Below, piece after piece: positions 1 to 11,600 of a stretch of DNA of 64,000 nucleotides. Origin of the DNA: Dasypus novemcinctus (Eukaryota; Chordata; Mammalia; Cingulata; Dasypodidae); contig NC_080699.1 in the NCBI RefSeq assembly GCF_030445035.2, forward strand, positions 1,240,001-1,304,000, written 5' to 3'. The notes below the pieces were generated by a model, which had not been told where the DNA came from, ran no database searches, and saw nothing but the letters and a program-made list of their open reading frames with translations. Made by a program: the position numbers and the translations under genes. How positions within the stretch are numbered: the stretch's first letter is position 1; each line of letters opens with the position of its first letter.

Positions 1-214
1 TAAGACTATATTGAGTGTAAGTTCATTAGAATAACTTTTATGGAATATTATTTCAGCATTTGAACATTTGATAGGTGGTGGAGTCAACAGAAGCTAATAC
101 ATGTCAGTAGTAATACAGCTGTGTGAGAATGGTGGTACATTCAGTTCACACATGTTGAGAGTAATTTGCACACACACAAAAACCAGGAGAACATGCACTT
201 GACCACATTTGAGC

Positions 215-345
215 TCCATACGGGCAGGGAGTTTTGTATGTTTTATTCATTACTGTGTCCTCAGTACCAACAGTTCCTTGTACAAGGTCGCTATTCAATA
301 AATCAGCATTAAATGAACAATGCAGAGCAAGGTGGAGCTGCTTGA
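215..345 (+). repeat. L2/MIR-type 3' end remnant
   Basis: The order 'TTTTATTCATTACTGTGTCC ... CAGTACC ... TTGTACAAGG ... TATTCAATAAAT' follows the well-known 3' end shared by mammalian L2-type LINEs. It is diverged and AT-rich. The remainder of 1-1300 shows no recognisable repeat, RNA gene or exon to me. Confidence 0.5.
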
Positions 346-1310
346 ATTGACGGAACACCTTTTCTGCCTCCAGAAAACCCCTCGGGTGCTATGGAGCACT
401 TTGAAAGCTGTTGAACTAGATGATCTCTAATTTCTCTCTGCTCCAAAGTTTTATGACTCTGTGATGCTCAACCAGCAACCATAAATGTAGGATTGGAGTC
501 AGGGGGGAAGAATTGGACCTGGAGATATTTAGAAGAAACACTTCCAGTGTGATAATTAAAGTTTTGGAATTAAATGAAATAGCAAAAAGAGAGAAAAGAT
601 GAAAATCCAAGTGAGTACTTGAAAGCATGCCTATATTTTTGGGTTTAGAATTATGAAATGATTGATGAAAGCATTGGGGATGTAACCACCAGAGAGGTGA
701 CTGGACAGCCAGGAAAATGCAGTTTTGGAAACCAAGAGGAAACTTCCAAGAAAAAAATGGGGTATAAAATATTGTCGCATGATATTAGAGAGGTGAAGAG
801 GCATAAGAAAGCATAAGAAAGCAGCTGAATTTGGAGATTAAGAGGTATTTAGTAACCTTTAAGAGACCAATTTCAATAAAGCTGTGAGATTGGAAAGAAG
901 ACTATAAGAAATTAAAAAGTGAATTGGATGTGAACTTGCCAAATGTGAATTATGTTGTCAAGAAAATAGGTCAAAAAGGAAAAAGAAAAAGAATGGCATA
1001 AGATTGAGACATTTAGCATGGTAAAGGGAAGGATTTATATGTTTTTGTACAGAAAAGAAACTATCAGCATAGGGATAAGGAAAGAAAATTTGGCAATTGC
1101 TTTGGATCATCGCCCGTTGTCATTCCTGGCTGCTGCTTTTCATCCACACCACACCAGGACTCAGACGATGGACCACTGCCATCTTGAGCTCATCATTTAT
1201 CTTGATTTCAATTTATTTGGAGCAGAGGTATTGTTTTTAAGGAAGATATGTCATGTAGGTTGTATAAAAATAAAAATGCTTTTAAACTCATTTGAGAGAG
1301 TGCTTCTTTG
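346..1310. other. AT-rich flanking DNA, nothing recognised
   Basis: Short open frames here (for example 1018-1317) lack any family resemblance, splice context or codon bias. Nothing is called. Confidence 0.5.
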
Positions 1311-1319
1311 TTTTTGATG

Positions 1320-1745
1320 CTGGGGCCCCAGGAAGTAAATGCACAGAGAAGCAGATATGTGAGGAGAGAGAGAAGGCTCCATTAGACACGGCAGAGGCCC
1401 CAGGAAGAGAATGAGCCTGAGAGTCCACAGCTGACCTTGTGAAGAGAGCAGAGCAGCTGAGCCTGGAAATAAGTGAGCCCCAGGGAGAGGGACAAGCCTT
1501 ACGCTAAAGTACAGCTGAGAAAGGAAGGAGCTGGGCCACCGAGCCTTAGGAGGAAGAGGACGGCTGAGCAATCACAGAGACCAGCAGTCATCTTGCTCCA
1601 ACACGTGGGACCAGACTTTGGTGAGGGAAGTAATCTATGCTTCATGGCCTGGTAACTGTAAGCTTCTATCCCAAATAAGTACCTTTCATAAAACCCAGCA
1701 TTTCTGATACTTTGCATCAGCACCTCTTTGGCTGACTAACACACT
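1320..1745 (+). repeat. Unclassified interspersed repeat, copy A
   Basis: The 3' part (about 1590-1735) carries TTGCTCCAACACGTGG, GACTTTGGTGAG, TAAGCTTCTATCCCAAATAA and CTTTCATAAAACC. The same words occur, reverse-complemented, at 8345-8465, so the two are copies of one family. The ordered AATAAG/AATAAA-rich end suggests an LTR or LINE 3' end. I cannot assign a class. Confidence 0.5.
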
Positions 1746-1949
1746 CCTGGAATGAATGGCAAACTTCCTGGCATTAGTATAGTACTAGAATAGTCAGGCA
1801 AATTGGCCTGTCATACCACCTGTTTTGATACAACTCATGCGCTAAGATGGCTTTATATTTTAAACGGTTGAAAAAATCAAAATACCTTGTGATATAAGAA
1901 TTCTGTGAAATTTAAATAAAAAAAGAAATTCATAAGTTATACTCTGAAA

Positions 1950-2190
1950 CTACAAACACTGCGGAAAGAAAAATTCAGGAAATACCAAATAAATGGAAAG
2001 ACATCCCATGCTCATGGATTGGAAGACTAAATATTGTTAAGATGACAATGATCCCAAAATTGATCTACAGATTCAACACAATCCCTACCAAAATTGCAGC
2101 TGACTTCTTTGCAGAAAATGATAAGCTGAAACTGAAATTCATGTGGAAATTCTAGGGACACAGATTAGCCAAAACTGTGGAAGGGGAAAG
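1950..2190 (+). pseudogene. L1 ORF2 fragment
   Basis: Translation of 2010-2160 gives the L1 ORF2 block [10 protein letters not shown] then IPKLIYRFNTIPTKI and a following FFAENDKLKLKFMWK, ended by a TAG. This lies downstream of the reverse-transcriptase core in L1 ORF2. It is a short, old, sense-strand fragment. Confidence 0.75.
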
Positions 2191-2199
2191 TCTAAGCAC

Positions 2200-3980
2200 A
2201 GCCCACTGCCCTTGCCTGTAACCCACAAGGAGTTTTATTATATACAGGCTTGGGAGGAATGAGACTGTAGCTGGGAGTGGAGGGGGTGGGTATCACGGTC
2301 TATAACATTTTTCATTTATTTGATTGTTTTTAAGACAAGTCATCTTAGGTGATATATTTGTACTCAGATGCAAATGCTCCAATAATGAGGGAGAGATGGA
2401 TGTTGCAGAAAAATATGCTGTATCCATCTGTGTCTAATCAGGAAAAAGAAATGGCAAAGTGATTTTTGACAAAAGAGATTAAAGAATTGTTACACTCTGA
2501 TAAAAGAGTGTCTATAAAATATTTTTAAAACTCTATAGGATAACCTAGAGCAGAGCAGGAATACCCAAAAAAGCACCAACTTGGAAGGAGGATTGTTCCC
2601 TGACCCAGGACTGGGGTTCAGGCCTTAGTGGAGCAGGTGTGATTACAGCCCACTGGATAGAAAACTTCCTGGCTTTCCTGGCCCAGAGCTGATCTGCAGT
2701 CAGGAGGTCTAACATTCCAGTAAGCGGAGTTCCAGCAGGGCAAGAAAAAAAAAGCAAAGAAATCTCAAAGAAATAATTCAAGAAAACTTATGAAATGAGG
2801 GACATGCATTTCTAGATTGAAAGGCTCTACTGGAGTGCTGAGGACATGGAGGTAAAACAGACCCTTATAAAGGTGTGTCATCATGGAAGCTCAGAGCAAT
2901 GAGGACAAAGAGAAGACCCTCCAAGTTTCTAGAAATGAAAAACAGGTCTTACACAAGAGCTCAGGAATAGAAAGACAGCAGACATCTCTATGGCAATGCT
3001 GGAAGCCAGAAGACAATGATATATGGCTTTAAAATTCTGCTATTTCCAATCTAAAGCTCTTTATCCAACAAAACCTCCACTTTAATAGAGAGTAAAATAA
3101 AAACATCTTCATACCTGTAAGGACATTTTTACCTCCCATACACCCTTCCTTTAGAAGCTCCTGGAGATATGCTCTACCAAATAAAAGAATAAACCAAGAA
3201 AGAGGAAGAGATGGGAGTCACAAAATAAGGGGCCCAATGTAAGAGAGAGGCAGAGGGAATGCCCAGACTGAAGGTGAGTGGAAATCCCTAGACAACAGCC
3301 GTTTATCAACAGACCTTAAGAGCAACCAGTCCAGACTGGAGCAGATTTGAGGCTCTGAGATGAAGGTTTCCAAGAAGATGAAATTGATAGAAGCCCTCTT
3401 GTGTTTGAACATATTAAGAGATTTACAGAAGGAGGAAGAGTTTGGGGATTAATTATTGATAAGGACATTAAAAACAAAAAACCAAAGCAAAAAAAAACCC
3501 CACAAATACTAACTCCAGGCAAATGAAAAGTTGTGCGGGAAAGAAAAAGTGACCATTGGATTAGATAGCTCAGCTGTGGTTAGAGTTTACACAGTCATAC
3601 TAATATAGACATTAACTATTTCACTAACCAAAATTTCAATTTACCTATATGGGTAGGATGAGGACAGTAAAGTCTATGTGTGGTGGGGATCATGAAGGAG
3701 AACTAAATCTTCATCTTCCATAGTAGGAAATTCAAATGTGCTGCCTAAAATTGAAAAATATAAAAAGAAGAAACGTAAGTATTTATATAAGTATTTGGCT
3801 ATATGGTTGTAAATCAAATACTAAATTATCAGGCAAAAGAGGTGTAAGTGATTGCCTCTGGGGAGTGGGTGAAATGAGTACAGATGGGGGACCCTGAATT
3901 TAGTTACACACCCTGTAGAACTATTCAACTCTGTAAAATAATGTATGTTTAACTTAGATAAAATTAACACTACAACATAA
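2200..3980. other. Diverged repeat-rich flanking DNA
   Basis: Around 2890-3110 the text 'GGAAGCCAGAAGACAATG' and following bases resemble an old L1 ORF1 3' region, but too weakly to bound. The rest holds nothing I can name. No convincing exon. Confidence 0.35.
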
Positions 3981-4019
3981 TTAATTTTTAAAAATAACCG
4001 CTGAAACATATAAAAACAA

Positions 4020-4345
4020 TCAAGCAAAAATACATTAGGTTAAATGAAAGAAACCAGACACAAAGTACCACATATTGTTATGATGCCATTTATATAAAAT
4101 GTAAATATAAATCAATTTATAAAGAAGAAATTGGATTAGTGGTTATGTAGGGCTGGGGAAGGATAGAAGAATTAAGAGGTGACTACTAGGGGATGTGGAG
4201 TTTTTCTTTTAGGAATAATGAAATTGTTCTAAAAATGTTTTGTGGTGATGGATGCACAACATTGTGATTATACTAAAAGACATTGATTATACACTTTGAA
4301 TAGATTGAATGGTGTGAATATATCTCAATAAAACTGCTTTTAAAG
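4020..4345 (+). mobile_element. L1 3' end (3' UTR) fragment
   Basis: The words CACATATTGTTATGATGCC, TTTATATAAAATGT, GTGGTGATGGATGCACAAC and the end ATATCTCAATAAAACTGCTTTT follow the order of an L1 3' UTR, with its AATAAA at 4328. It is 5'-truncated and old. Confidence 0.75.
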
Positions 4346-4434
4346 AAGCCACTACAACTCTTTACAAATGACAGAAGTCTCTACCACTGAATGTTCAGGA
4401 AAAGTTATAGTGCAATTAAGAAAAATTTAAGCAC

Positions 4435-4592
4435 CCCTTTTTAAAAAATTTTATTTATCCCCTCTCCCTCAGATGTTCTCTGATCTGTCTGCTCATCATT
4501 TGCTCACCGTCTCCATGAGGCACCAGAACTGAACCCAGAACCTCCCACGTGGTAGGCGGGCACCCAATTGGTCGGGTCGCATGCACTTCCCA
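4435..4592 (-). mobile_element. tRNA-derived SINE, DAS type, minus strand
   Basis: Starts with a T/A-rich tail (TTTTTAAAAAATTTTATTTAT) and ends in the tRNA-related head, which in this orientation reads GAACCCAGAACCTCCCACGTGGTAGGCGGGCACCC. The body differs from the long DAS copies in the window, so it is probably an older subfamily. Confidence 0.65.
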
Positions 4593-5078
4593 GTACATCC
4601 GTTTAAAAAGCACCAAATGTTAACAAGACATTTAAAAATCATCTCAGGTATTGATCAGAAGCAAAGTAATGTGAAGTGCTGGGAGCTTCCCCAGTGTAAG
4701 TATGTCCTTGAGAAATTAAAGCAACCATCAGTGATGAGTAGTTTTAATTCTCCTCAAAAGCAAACAAAAACCAGTCAAGCAATCAAGCAAGCAGCAACTC
4801 ATCTTCCCCTTTCCCCCAAAAATGAAGCTCGATTTTTCCACTTGCTGTTCCAGCTACACTATTTTGACATTTTCATTTCTTCGTCTGTAAAATTAGTTCT
4901 GTGGATTGAAATGGATTGTAAACGTGAATGTGCTTAGAAACCACAAGAGTTTTAAAACAATTATCATTGTAATAACTATTAATTCACACTCTGAATCTCG
5001 TTATTCGTTCATGCTCTGTGGGCAGCAGGAGCTGGGCTCCGCAGGTGCAGCGCTGGGGCAAAGCGCCCCGGCCCCCGC

Positions 5079-5262
5079 CGCCGGCACCTGCCCCCGCCGC
5101 CGGCACCTGCCCCTCGCCGGCACCTGCCCCCGCCGGCACCTGCCCTCGCCGGCACCTGCCCCTCGCCGGCACCTGCCCTCGCCGGCACCTGCCCCCGCCG
5201 CCGGCACCTGCCCTCGCCGCCGGCACCTGCCCCCGCCGGCACCTGCCCCCGCCGGCCCTTCC
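5079..5262. repeat. Promoter minisatellite, 16-19 bp units with CACCTG
   Basis: Ten tandem units of the form CGCCGGCACCTGCCCC are visible, with CACCTG starting at 5085, 5104, 5121, 5137, 5153, 5170, 5186, 5205, 5224 and 5240. Spacing is 16, 17 or 19 bp, and units differ by extra CCG triplets or C/T changes. A reverse-complement CAGGTG sits at 5042. CACCTG is the E-box variant bound by ZEB and SNAIL zinc-finger factors. The array is about 160-320 bp upstream of the X-box. Confidence 0.9.
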
Positions 5263-5401
5263 GGGCTCGCGCGGCCTCGCTGCCGGCCCCCGGCGACGGC
5301 CTCGGCGCCTCGGAACTTCGTGGGAGCAGCGGAGCCTCCCGAGTCGGTGGAGAGGCAGAGGCGAGGTCCGCGCCGGACCCACGCGCCCCGGAGCACGCGC
5401 C

Positions 5402-5415
5402 GTCACCATGGCAAC
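5402..5415 (+). promoter_or_regulatory. X-box, RFX-family binding site upstream of C11orf97
   Basis: GTCACCATGGCAAC matches the bipartite X-box consensus GTNRCC-(0-3 nt)-RGYAAC at every defined position, with a 2-nt spacer. It lies 58 bp before the chosen start codon, inside a CpG island, with no TATA box. RFX2/RFX3 sites of this form control ciliary genes together with FOXJ1, and C11orf97 is a ciliated-cell gene. No clear FOXJ1 (GTAAACA-type) site was seen in the surrounding few hundred bases. Confidence 0.75.
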
Positions 5416-5472
5416 CGAGGACGCGCGGCGCCGGCAGCCGAGCAGCCCAGCCCGGGAAGGGACGCCGTGGGC

Positions 5473-5602
5473 ATGCGGCGCGCCGAGGCCACGCGGGCGG
5501 CGGGGTCGCCCGAGGCCGGCCGGGACCCCCAGCCCGCGGGCCTGGGGTGCGGGCCGCGCGGGGAGCCGGGTCCCGGAGGCCCCCAGGAGCCCCGCGGGCA
5601 GT
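5473..5602 (+). CDS. C11orf97: C11orf97 coding exon 1
   Basis: The start is taken at ATG 5473, the only ATG in the frame that joins exon 2 in phase. Its context is moderate (G at -3, C at +4). The exon ends CAGT|GTGAGT at 5602/5603, a strong donor, and leaves one base (T) that joins GG of exon 2 to give Trp44. A better-context ATG at 5408 lies in another frame and inside the X-box. The transcription start is not visible, so the 5' UTR boundary is unknown. The N-terminus is the least certain part of the protein because it is low-complexity and poorly conserved. Confidence 0.72.
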
Positions 5603-8600
5603 GTGAGTGCGGCGCCGGGGCCTGCGGGGAGGGCGTGGGGGGCGCGCGAGGGGCTGCGGAGCCCGAGGCTCGGCTGGGGAGGGGCCAGGCTGCTGCTCCC
5701 GGCGGCGCCCATTTCCCCAAGCCTCCTGCCCGGGGGGCTACCTGGCACCTGCGCGTGGCCAGCTCCTCCCGTGGGAAGGGGCACTGGCCTGGGTGGGATG
5801 TTCAGGCAGTGGAGTGAATGGCTAAGCTGTGTTTATAACCAGGCCTGTGCACCTGCATGGCCCAGGTAAGCTCGAGCACTGGAGTGGATATCTAGAGCTA
5901 TGTTTGTAACCCAGGTGTGCATACGTTACCTGTATAGCCCAGGTGTGTGTATATTCGTGGCCCAGGAAACAGAAGAGCAGTGGAGCAAGTATCTAGACCC
6001 AGGTGTGCATACGTTACCTGTGTAGCCCAGGTGTGTGTATGTTCGTGGCCCAGGTAATGCTCGAGCAGTGGAATGAATATCTAGAGCTATGTTTATAGCC
6101 CAGGCGTGCATACATGCATGGCCCTGGTACACACGCGTGTGCCATGTGCTCATGCAGATGCACACGTAGACGATCCATAGACCGGGAGGCTGAGGTCCAG
6201 GCTGAGCAAAGGTGTGACCTGGGGCTGCAGAAATCCTTGAAGTACGTCCGCTCCCACCACACGGCCCTCAGCGCATGAATGATGAGCTGATCCCGGAAAA
6301 CCTCGCGACAGCGGGCGTGTTTTAGCGCGGTGCTGTGTCCTCCTGCCACGGCAGCACCGACCGGCCCACCGCTCGCCCACTGGCCCTGGGGCCGTGCAGC
6401 AGCTGGCTCCAGCCTCCGGCTCCGCTGGCTCCAGCCGCTGGCTCTGCTGGCTCTGCTGGCTCTGGCCTCCCCCCCCCCCCCCCCCTCCCCGCCGCTGGCT
6501 CCAGCCACTGGCTCTGCTGGCTCTGGCCTCCCCCCTCAGTGGCTCACAGCCTCCCCCCTCACTGGCTCCGGCCTCCCCCCTGCTGGCTCCAGCCTCCCCC
6601 CCCCCCCCCCCCCCCGCTGGCTCCAGCCTCCGGCTCCCCAGCTTTCTGCAGATGCTAAGGAACGAGGTGGGAATTGGCAGGCCACAGGGGACCGCTGCGT
6701 TAGCAGCTTGCCCGCAGCCCTCCGGGGCCTCCCTGGAGAGCAGCCACAGCCTGAGGCGGGCACAGGGCTCCTGCTCCAGGCCAGGCCCTCCAGGGGCCAC
6801 AGAGCCTCTGCCTCTGAGCGGAAGATGGCCCCGCGCCTGGCCTTTGTGACTACAGCCTCGGCATGCCGGGGCCTTTCCCAGAGCAGCTGGGCCCAGGCTA
6901 TTAAAGAACTCGGGTGCGAAGTGCCAGGAACATCCCCGCTAAGATGCTCGTACTGAAAAGGGCTTCCTTCCTGTCTCTAGGACTCAAAGGCGCACACAGA
7001 TTCAACGAATATTGAGCCCTTACTCTGCCAGGAAGGGGCAGGGAAATGAGCGGTGGACCAAGGCAGGTGTCCACTCTCCAGCGGCCCACAGGGCGCGGCT
7101 GAGCCAAGACTCCCTGCCTCAGCCTCCCTAGGACCTTCACGAGGGTGTTAGCCTGAGCCAGCCTGGCACCCCACTGCTCACAGCACCCAGCGCCCGTCAG
7201 TGCTCAGATGCCTCTAGTTCTTGGAAAGCTCCTCCACCTCCCTGCAGCTTCTCCTGCCTAACCACAGACCTGCTCCCAAATAGGCACGGACGAAGTGCAT
7301 AAACCCATATAAACATCCTTGAATAGGTAAGAGCACCTTCTGAGCACACGTCCAATCTTTTGTACACCTAGTATGACCTTTAAATGACTTTTAGCATTTT
7401 CACCATGCGGCCTCCTCCAACATTCTTCATTTTTATAAATTGTTGAACCCAGTGTCTTAGCCTGCCAAAAGGCTGCTGATGCAAACACGAGAACTCTGTT
7501 GGCTTTTATTTTATTTTATTTTATTTTTTTATTTTTTTAATTTTTTTATTTTTTAAAGATTTATTTATTTATTCCCCCCCACTCCTCCCCTGGTTGTCTG
7601 TTCTTGGTGTCTATTTGCTGCGTCTTGTTTCTTTGTCCGCTTCTGTTGTCGTCAGTGGCACGGCACGGGAAGTGTGGGCGGTGCCATTCCTGGGCAGGCT
7701 GCACTTTCTTTTCACGCTGGGCGGCTTTCCTCACGGGCGCACTCCTTGCGCGTGGGGCTGCCCCACGCGGGGACACCCTTGCGTGGCACGGCACTCCTTG
7801 CGCGCATCAGCGCTGCGCATGGCCAGCTCCACACGGGTCAAGGAGGCCCGGGGTTTGAACCACGGACCTCCCATATGGTAGACGGACGCCCTAACCACTG
7901 GGCCAAAGTCCGTTTTCCTTATTTTTTTTAAAGATTTATTTATTTCTCTCCCCTTCCCCCTCCCCCCCCACCCCCAGTTGTCTGTTCTCTGTGTCTATTT
8001 GCTGCATGTTCTTGTTTTTGTCCACTTCTGTTGTTGTCAGTGGCATGGGAATATGTGTTTCTTCTTGTTGCGTCATCTTGCTGTGTCAGCTCTCCGTGTG
8101 TGTGGGGTGCCATTCCTGGGCAGGCTGCACTTTCTTTCCCGCTGGGCGGCTCTCCTTATGGGACACACTCCTTGTGCGTGGGGCTCCCCTACGCGGGGGA
8201 CACCCCTGCGTGGCAGGGCACTCCTTGCGCACATCAGCAGTGCGCATGGGCCAGCTCCACACGGGTCAAGGAGGCCCGGGGTTTGAACCGCGGACCTCCC
8301 ATGTGGTAGACAGACGCCCTAACCATGGGGCCAAGTCCGCTTCCCCTGTTGGCTTTTATGAAGGGTTTTTATTTGGGGTAGAAGCTCACAGTTATGAGGC
8401 CCTGCAGAGTCCAGCTCAAGGCTGCTTTCTCACAAAGTCAGTTGCCACGCGTTGAAGCAAGGCGGCCGCTGACCTCGGCCGGTCTCTCCTTCCTGGGCTC
8501 CTCTCTCCCGGCAGAGGGCTCGTTTCTTCCGGCGATTCTCTAGCAGTCCCGGCTCTTCCCAACACCAGCTGCAAACTATCAGGCAAATGGCTCGTCTCTC

Positions 8601-11600
8601 CCGGGGGTCCCAGGATCAAAACTGACAGAGCTCTCTCTCTTCTGGCGTGTTCTTAGAGTCCATTTACATCGGTCCACCAAGGGGGTGGGGGCTCAGCCTG
8701 AGCTGCGCCTTAGCCCACTCAGAAGCCCTAAATTGATTTTATCAAGTAAACTCACTCAGAGGCGCCTCCTGAATTCAATACAAAGGGATCACACCCAGAG
8801 GAACAGATTAGTTTACAGACATAATTTCCCCCTTTTTGGGGGTCGTAAATAATCTCAAACCTGACACGCAGTGTTCTAGGTATGACTTGACAGTGCAGCG
8901 CAGCAGGACTTGATCTTCCTTGATCTGCATGCTGCACTTGTATTAAAGGGATCCAAAGAACACTAGCTGCTTTGGCAAACACATACATTATTGACACTTA
9001 TAACAAGTGCCACCCTTGGTTTCTCTTTCTCCCGCACTGGGTGTCCTGGGCAAACGTGCGGCAAGCTGCCCAATGCGCTCGGCCAACCCGAGAGCTGGGT
9101 ATTTCGAGGAGGAGGAGCCTTTGTTGCACAAATTGTGCAAAGCGGGGAAAACAGGAGGTAAAACCTCAGCTCTTCCCCCAGAATTGGAGAAACTCTGAGG
9201 TTTGTATGAAATTCAAATGGAAGGAGGTGGAGATAGTGGTGGGATGTTGGAAGATAGCGATTGATTCGTCCAGTTGGAAGAATGGAAGGGGGCGGAGGCT
9301 GCTTTTATGGACTGACAAGAGCCAACTGGGGTGAAAGCAATTAACAAGAGTCTATTCCACGTAAGATAATAAGGAGGCTACGCTGAAAGGTTGTGAGTAG
9401 CCTAGATAAAGATACTGAGCTGAGTAAGATTGGCATGAAGGGCTCTGAGACCTGAAAGTCTGGCTGGGGACTGGACTTCAGGCAGAGTACAGGGCCTCTG
9501 GCCCCAGAGTTGTAAGGTGAGAAAACGGGGTACAAATTAACTCGTGACCATCCAATTGCAAGGTAAAGATTATGTGGTTACAAAACAGCAGCATCATCGA
9601 GAAACAGGTGAGATGTAGCAGGTAAAGCTAGTTGCCTTTAGCTGCCTCAATGAGCTAACACACAACAAGGCTGCCAGTTATTTGTTAATTCTCAATACTC
9701 GGTTTCACCAATTGAAAAGATTCAGGGCCTTTCTTATGCATTTGATGAATAAACACAAGTCTTTGCATTTACCCCCCTCAATTCCAGCCTGTGGATGTTA
9801 GCCTTTCGTTCCCGTCTCTAGAGCTGCCCTTTTAGTCCAAGTCTGTCATTCAGCAAGTTAACCATTTGCACAATTGCACACCATTCCCACATTTGGTGAG
9901 TTTGCTAGCACTTCCTTTATTCAAATTATTAATTTAGAATCTCCAGAAGCTCTCAGCCCATTTGGCCTTGTTAAAAGAAAAACATAGCCTTTTTTATTCC
10001 TACATGGGGCAGCATCCTGTTTGGGGAGCTGAAGGGAGCCCCTGGTTGTGGGCCAGGGAAGCTCCCACAGACCCCACATGGAGCGGGGAGGAGAGGCTCG
10101 GCTTGGCTGGCCTGTTTCCCCTTGCCCAGGGCGGGCAGTGGTGGGACCTGGAGATGAGGACCAGTGTGGGATGCTCAGCCGTGAGGCCCCTCCCCTGGCC
10201 GGTGTATCTCTAGGTGCTGCTTCCTGCGGTTCCGTCCAACGCCTTCCATAGACCCATTTTCTCAGAAAGCTCCTGCAGGTCCACTGTTTTTTTTTTTTTT
10301 TCCTTCTGGAAAGCTCTTTCTTGGACAGGGTCCCTGCGGCAAAGCCCAGGGCAGGCGGCCGTTTTCTTTTACTGGCCTCCATCTCTTAATCAGCATCTCT
10401 GCATGGGCCACTCAGCCTCCTCCAAACACACATTTTCCAAAGTTTTTGCTGAAATGCGGGTACGTTGTGACTACAGCATTTCCCTAATCTAGTAGTCCTG
10501 TACTCCTAGAGGCTTGGGAGAGTCATTTTGTATGTATGATAATGGATGCAAGTTTGGACAGAATGTATAAGTTACCAATTTTGTTAATGTTTTTATAGGG
10601 AAGAAATTTTTATACTGCGAGCCGCATAAGAGAATTAAGGAAGTACTGGAAGAAGAACTTTATATTAAGAGAGATGAATGCCACATCAAAAAGCCACCTG
10701 CAGGTAATCTCAGTAACTAATGAAGTATATTGGTGAAATGAAAATGAACTTGTCCGTTTGATAGCAAGGTGATTATTTTTGTTTTTATTTCAAAGCCATG
10801 GTTCTTGGGAAATTCTTGAGCCATTTCATAATTATTTTGCCTATGTACAAATAAACCTGTATAGTTGGGGAAAAATAGACATCAATGTCTATATTCCTTT
10901 CCCACTTTTTATGGTAGGGTTATTTCTATTTAATGACAAGTCAACTTTCCCCCAATTGCCTGATATTTTCTAACTTTATCAATATAAGTGACAAAAACCA
11001 GTGGTTCCCAAACTTTCACTTGCAGCAGAATTATTGGGCGCTTGTTATGAGCAGGTTGCTGGGCTCCATCCCCCGCGTTTTCTGCCCAGGAGGTCTGGGT
11101 GGGGCCTGAGTTCCCAGGGACGGTGACACTGCTGCCCAGGGACGCTCCTTTGGGAATCACTAGCCTAGAGGAGTCTACGTAGGTCGTGCCCACACCCGAG
11201 CGTGGGTTTTAGGGCCTGGGGCTCCGACAGGTCCAGCGATGGCTCATCTGAGGAAAGACAAGCCTAGACGCCCCAGGGCACAGGGGTGCTTTGGGGACTG
11301 CCAGCGCCCCTCGTTCTCACGGGTCTTTCTCAGCAGTTACTGGGCACGTATTTCGGGCTCTTCAAATACCAGGTTGTTATGGCAACTCTGTTGCTGAAGG
11401 AAATGGGAAAACTGGACAGGCGTCTGTGCTCAGGGAACCTGCCACTCTCCGTGGAGTGGGGGACGCCCGCAGGCGGGCCTGACCTCGCCGAGGATTCCCG
11501 GGCCGCGGCTGCTGGCCCAGAGTCGCCGCTGGACTCGGTGACAATCAGCTCACGTCGAAACCGGCGTCCGAAGGGCCCCCGGGCCTCCCTGCGCTGCTCA

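Larger units (their letters stand above)
5000..5760. promoter_or_regulatory. CpG island at C11orf97 5' end
   Basis: Base composition switches sharply near 5030 from AT-rich DNA to very GC-rich sequence dense in CpG, and falls back after about 5760. It covers the minisatellite, the X-box and exon 1. Such islands mark promoters of broadly or developmentally regulated mammalian genes. Confidence 0.85.

Noticed and set aside
4906-5869. Frames of about 280-300 codons across the promoter minisatellite
   Set aside because: Only the exon 1 part (5473-5602) links in phase to conserved C11orf97 exons. The upstream part is Pro/Ala repeat and lies before the X-box.
7840-7890. tRNA-like boxes A and B in many places, possible tRNA genes
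   Set aside because: Each lies at the head of a SINE with A-rich tail and target duplications. No complete cloverleaf was supported.
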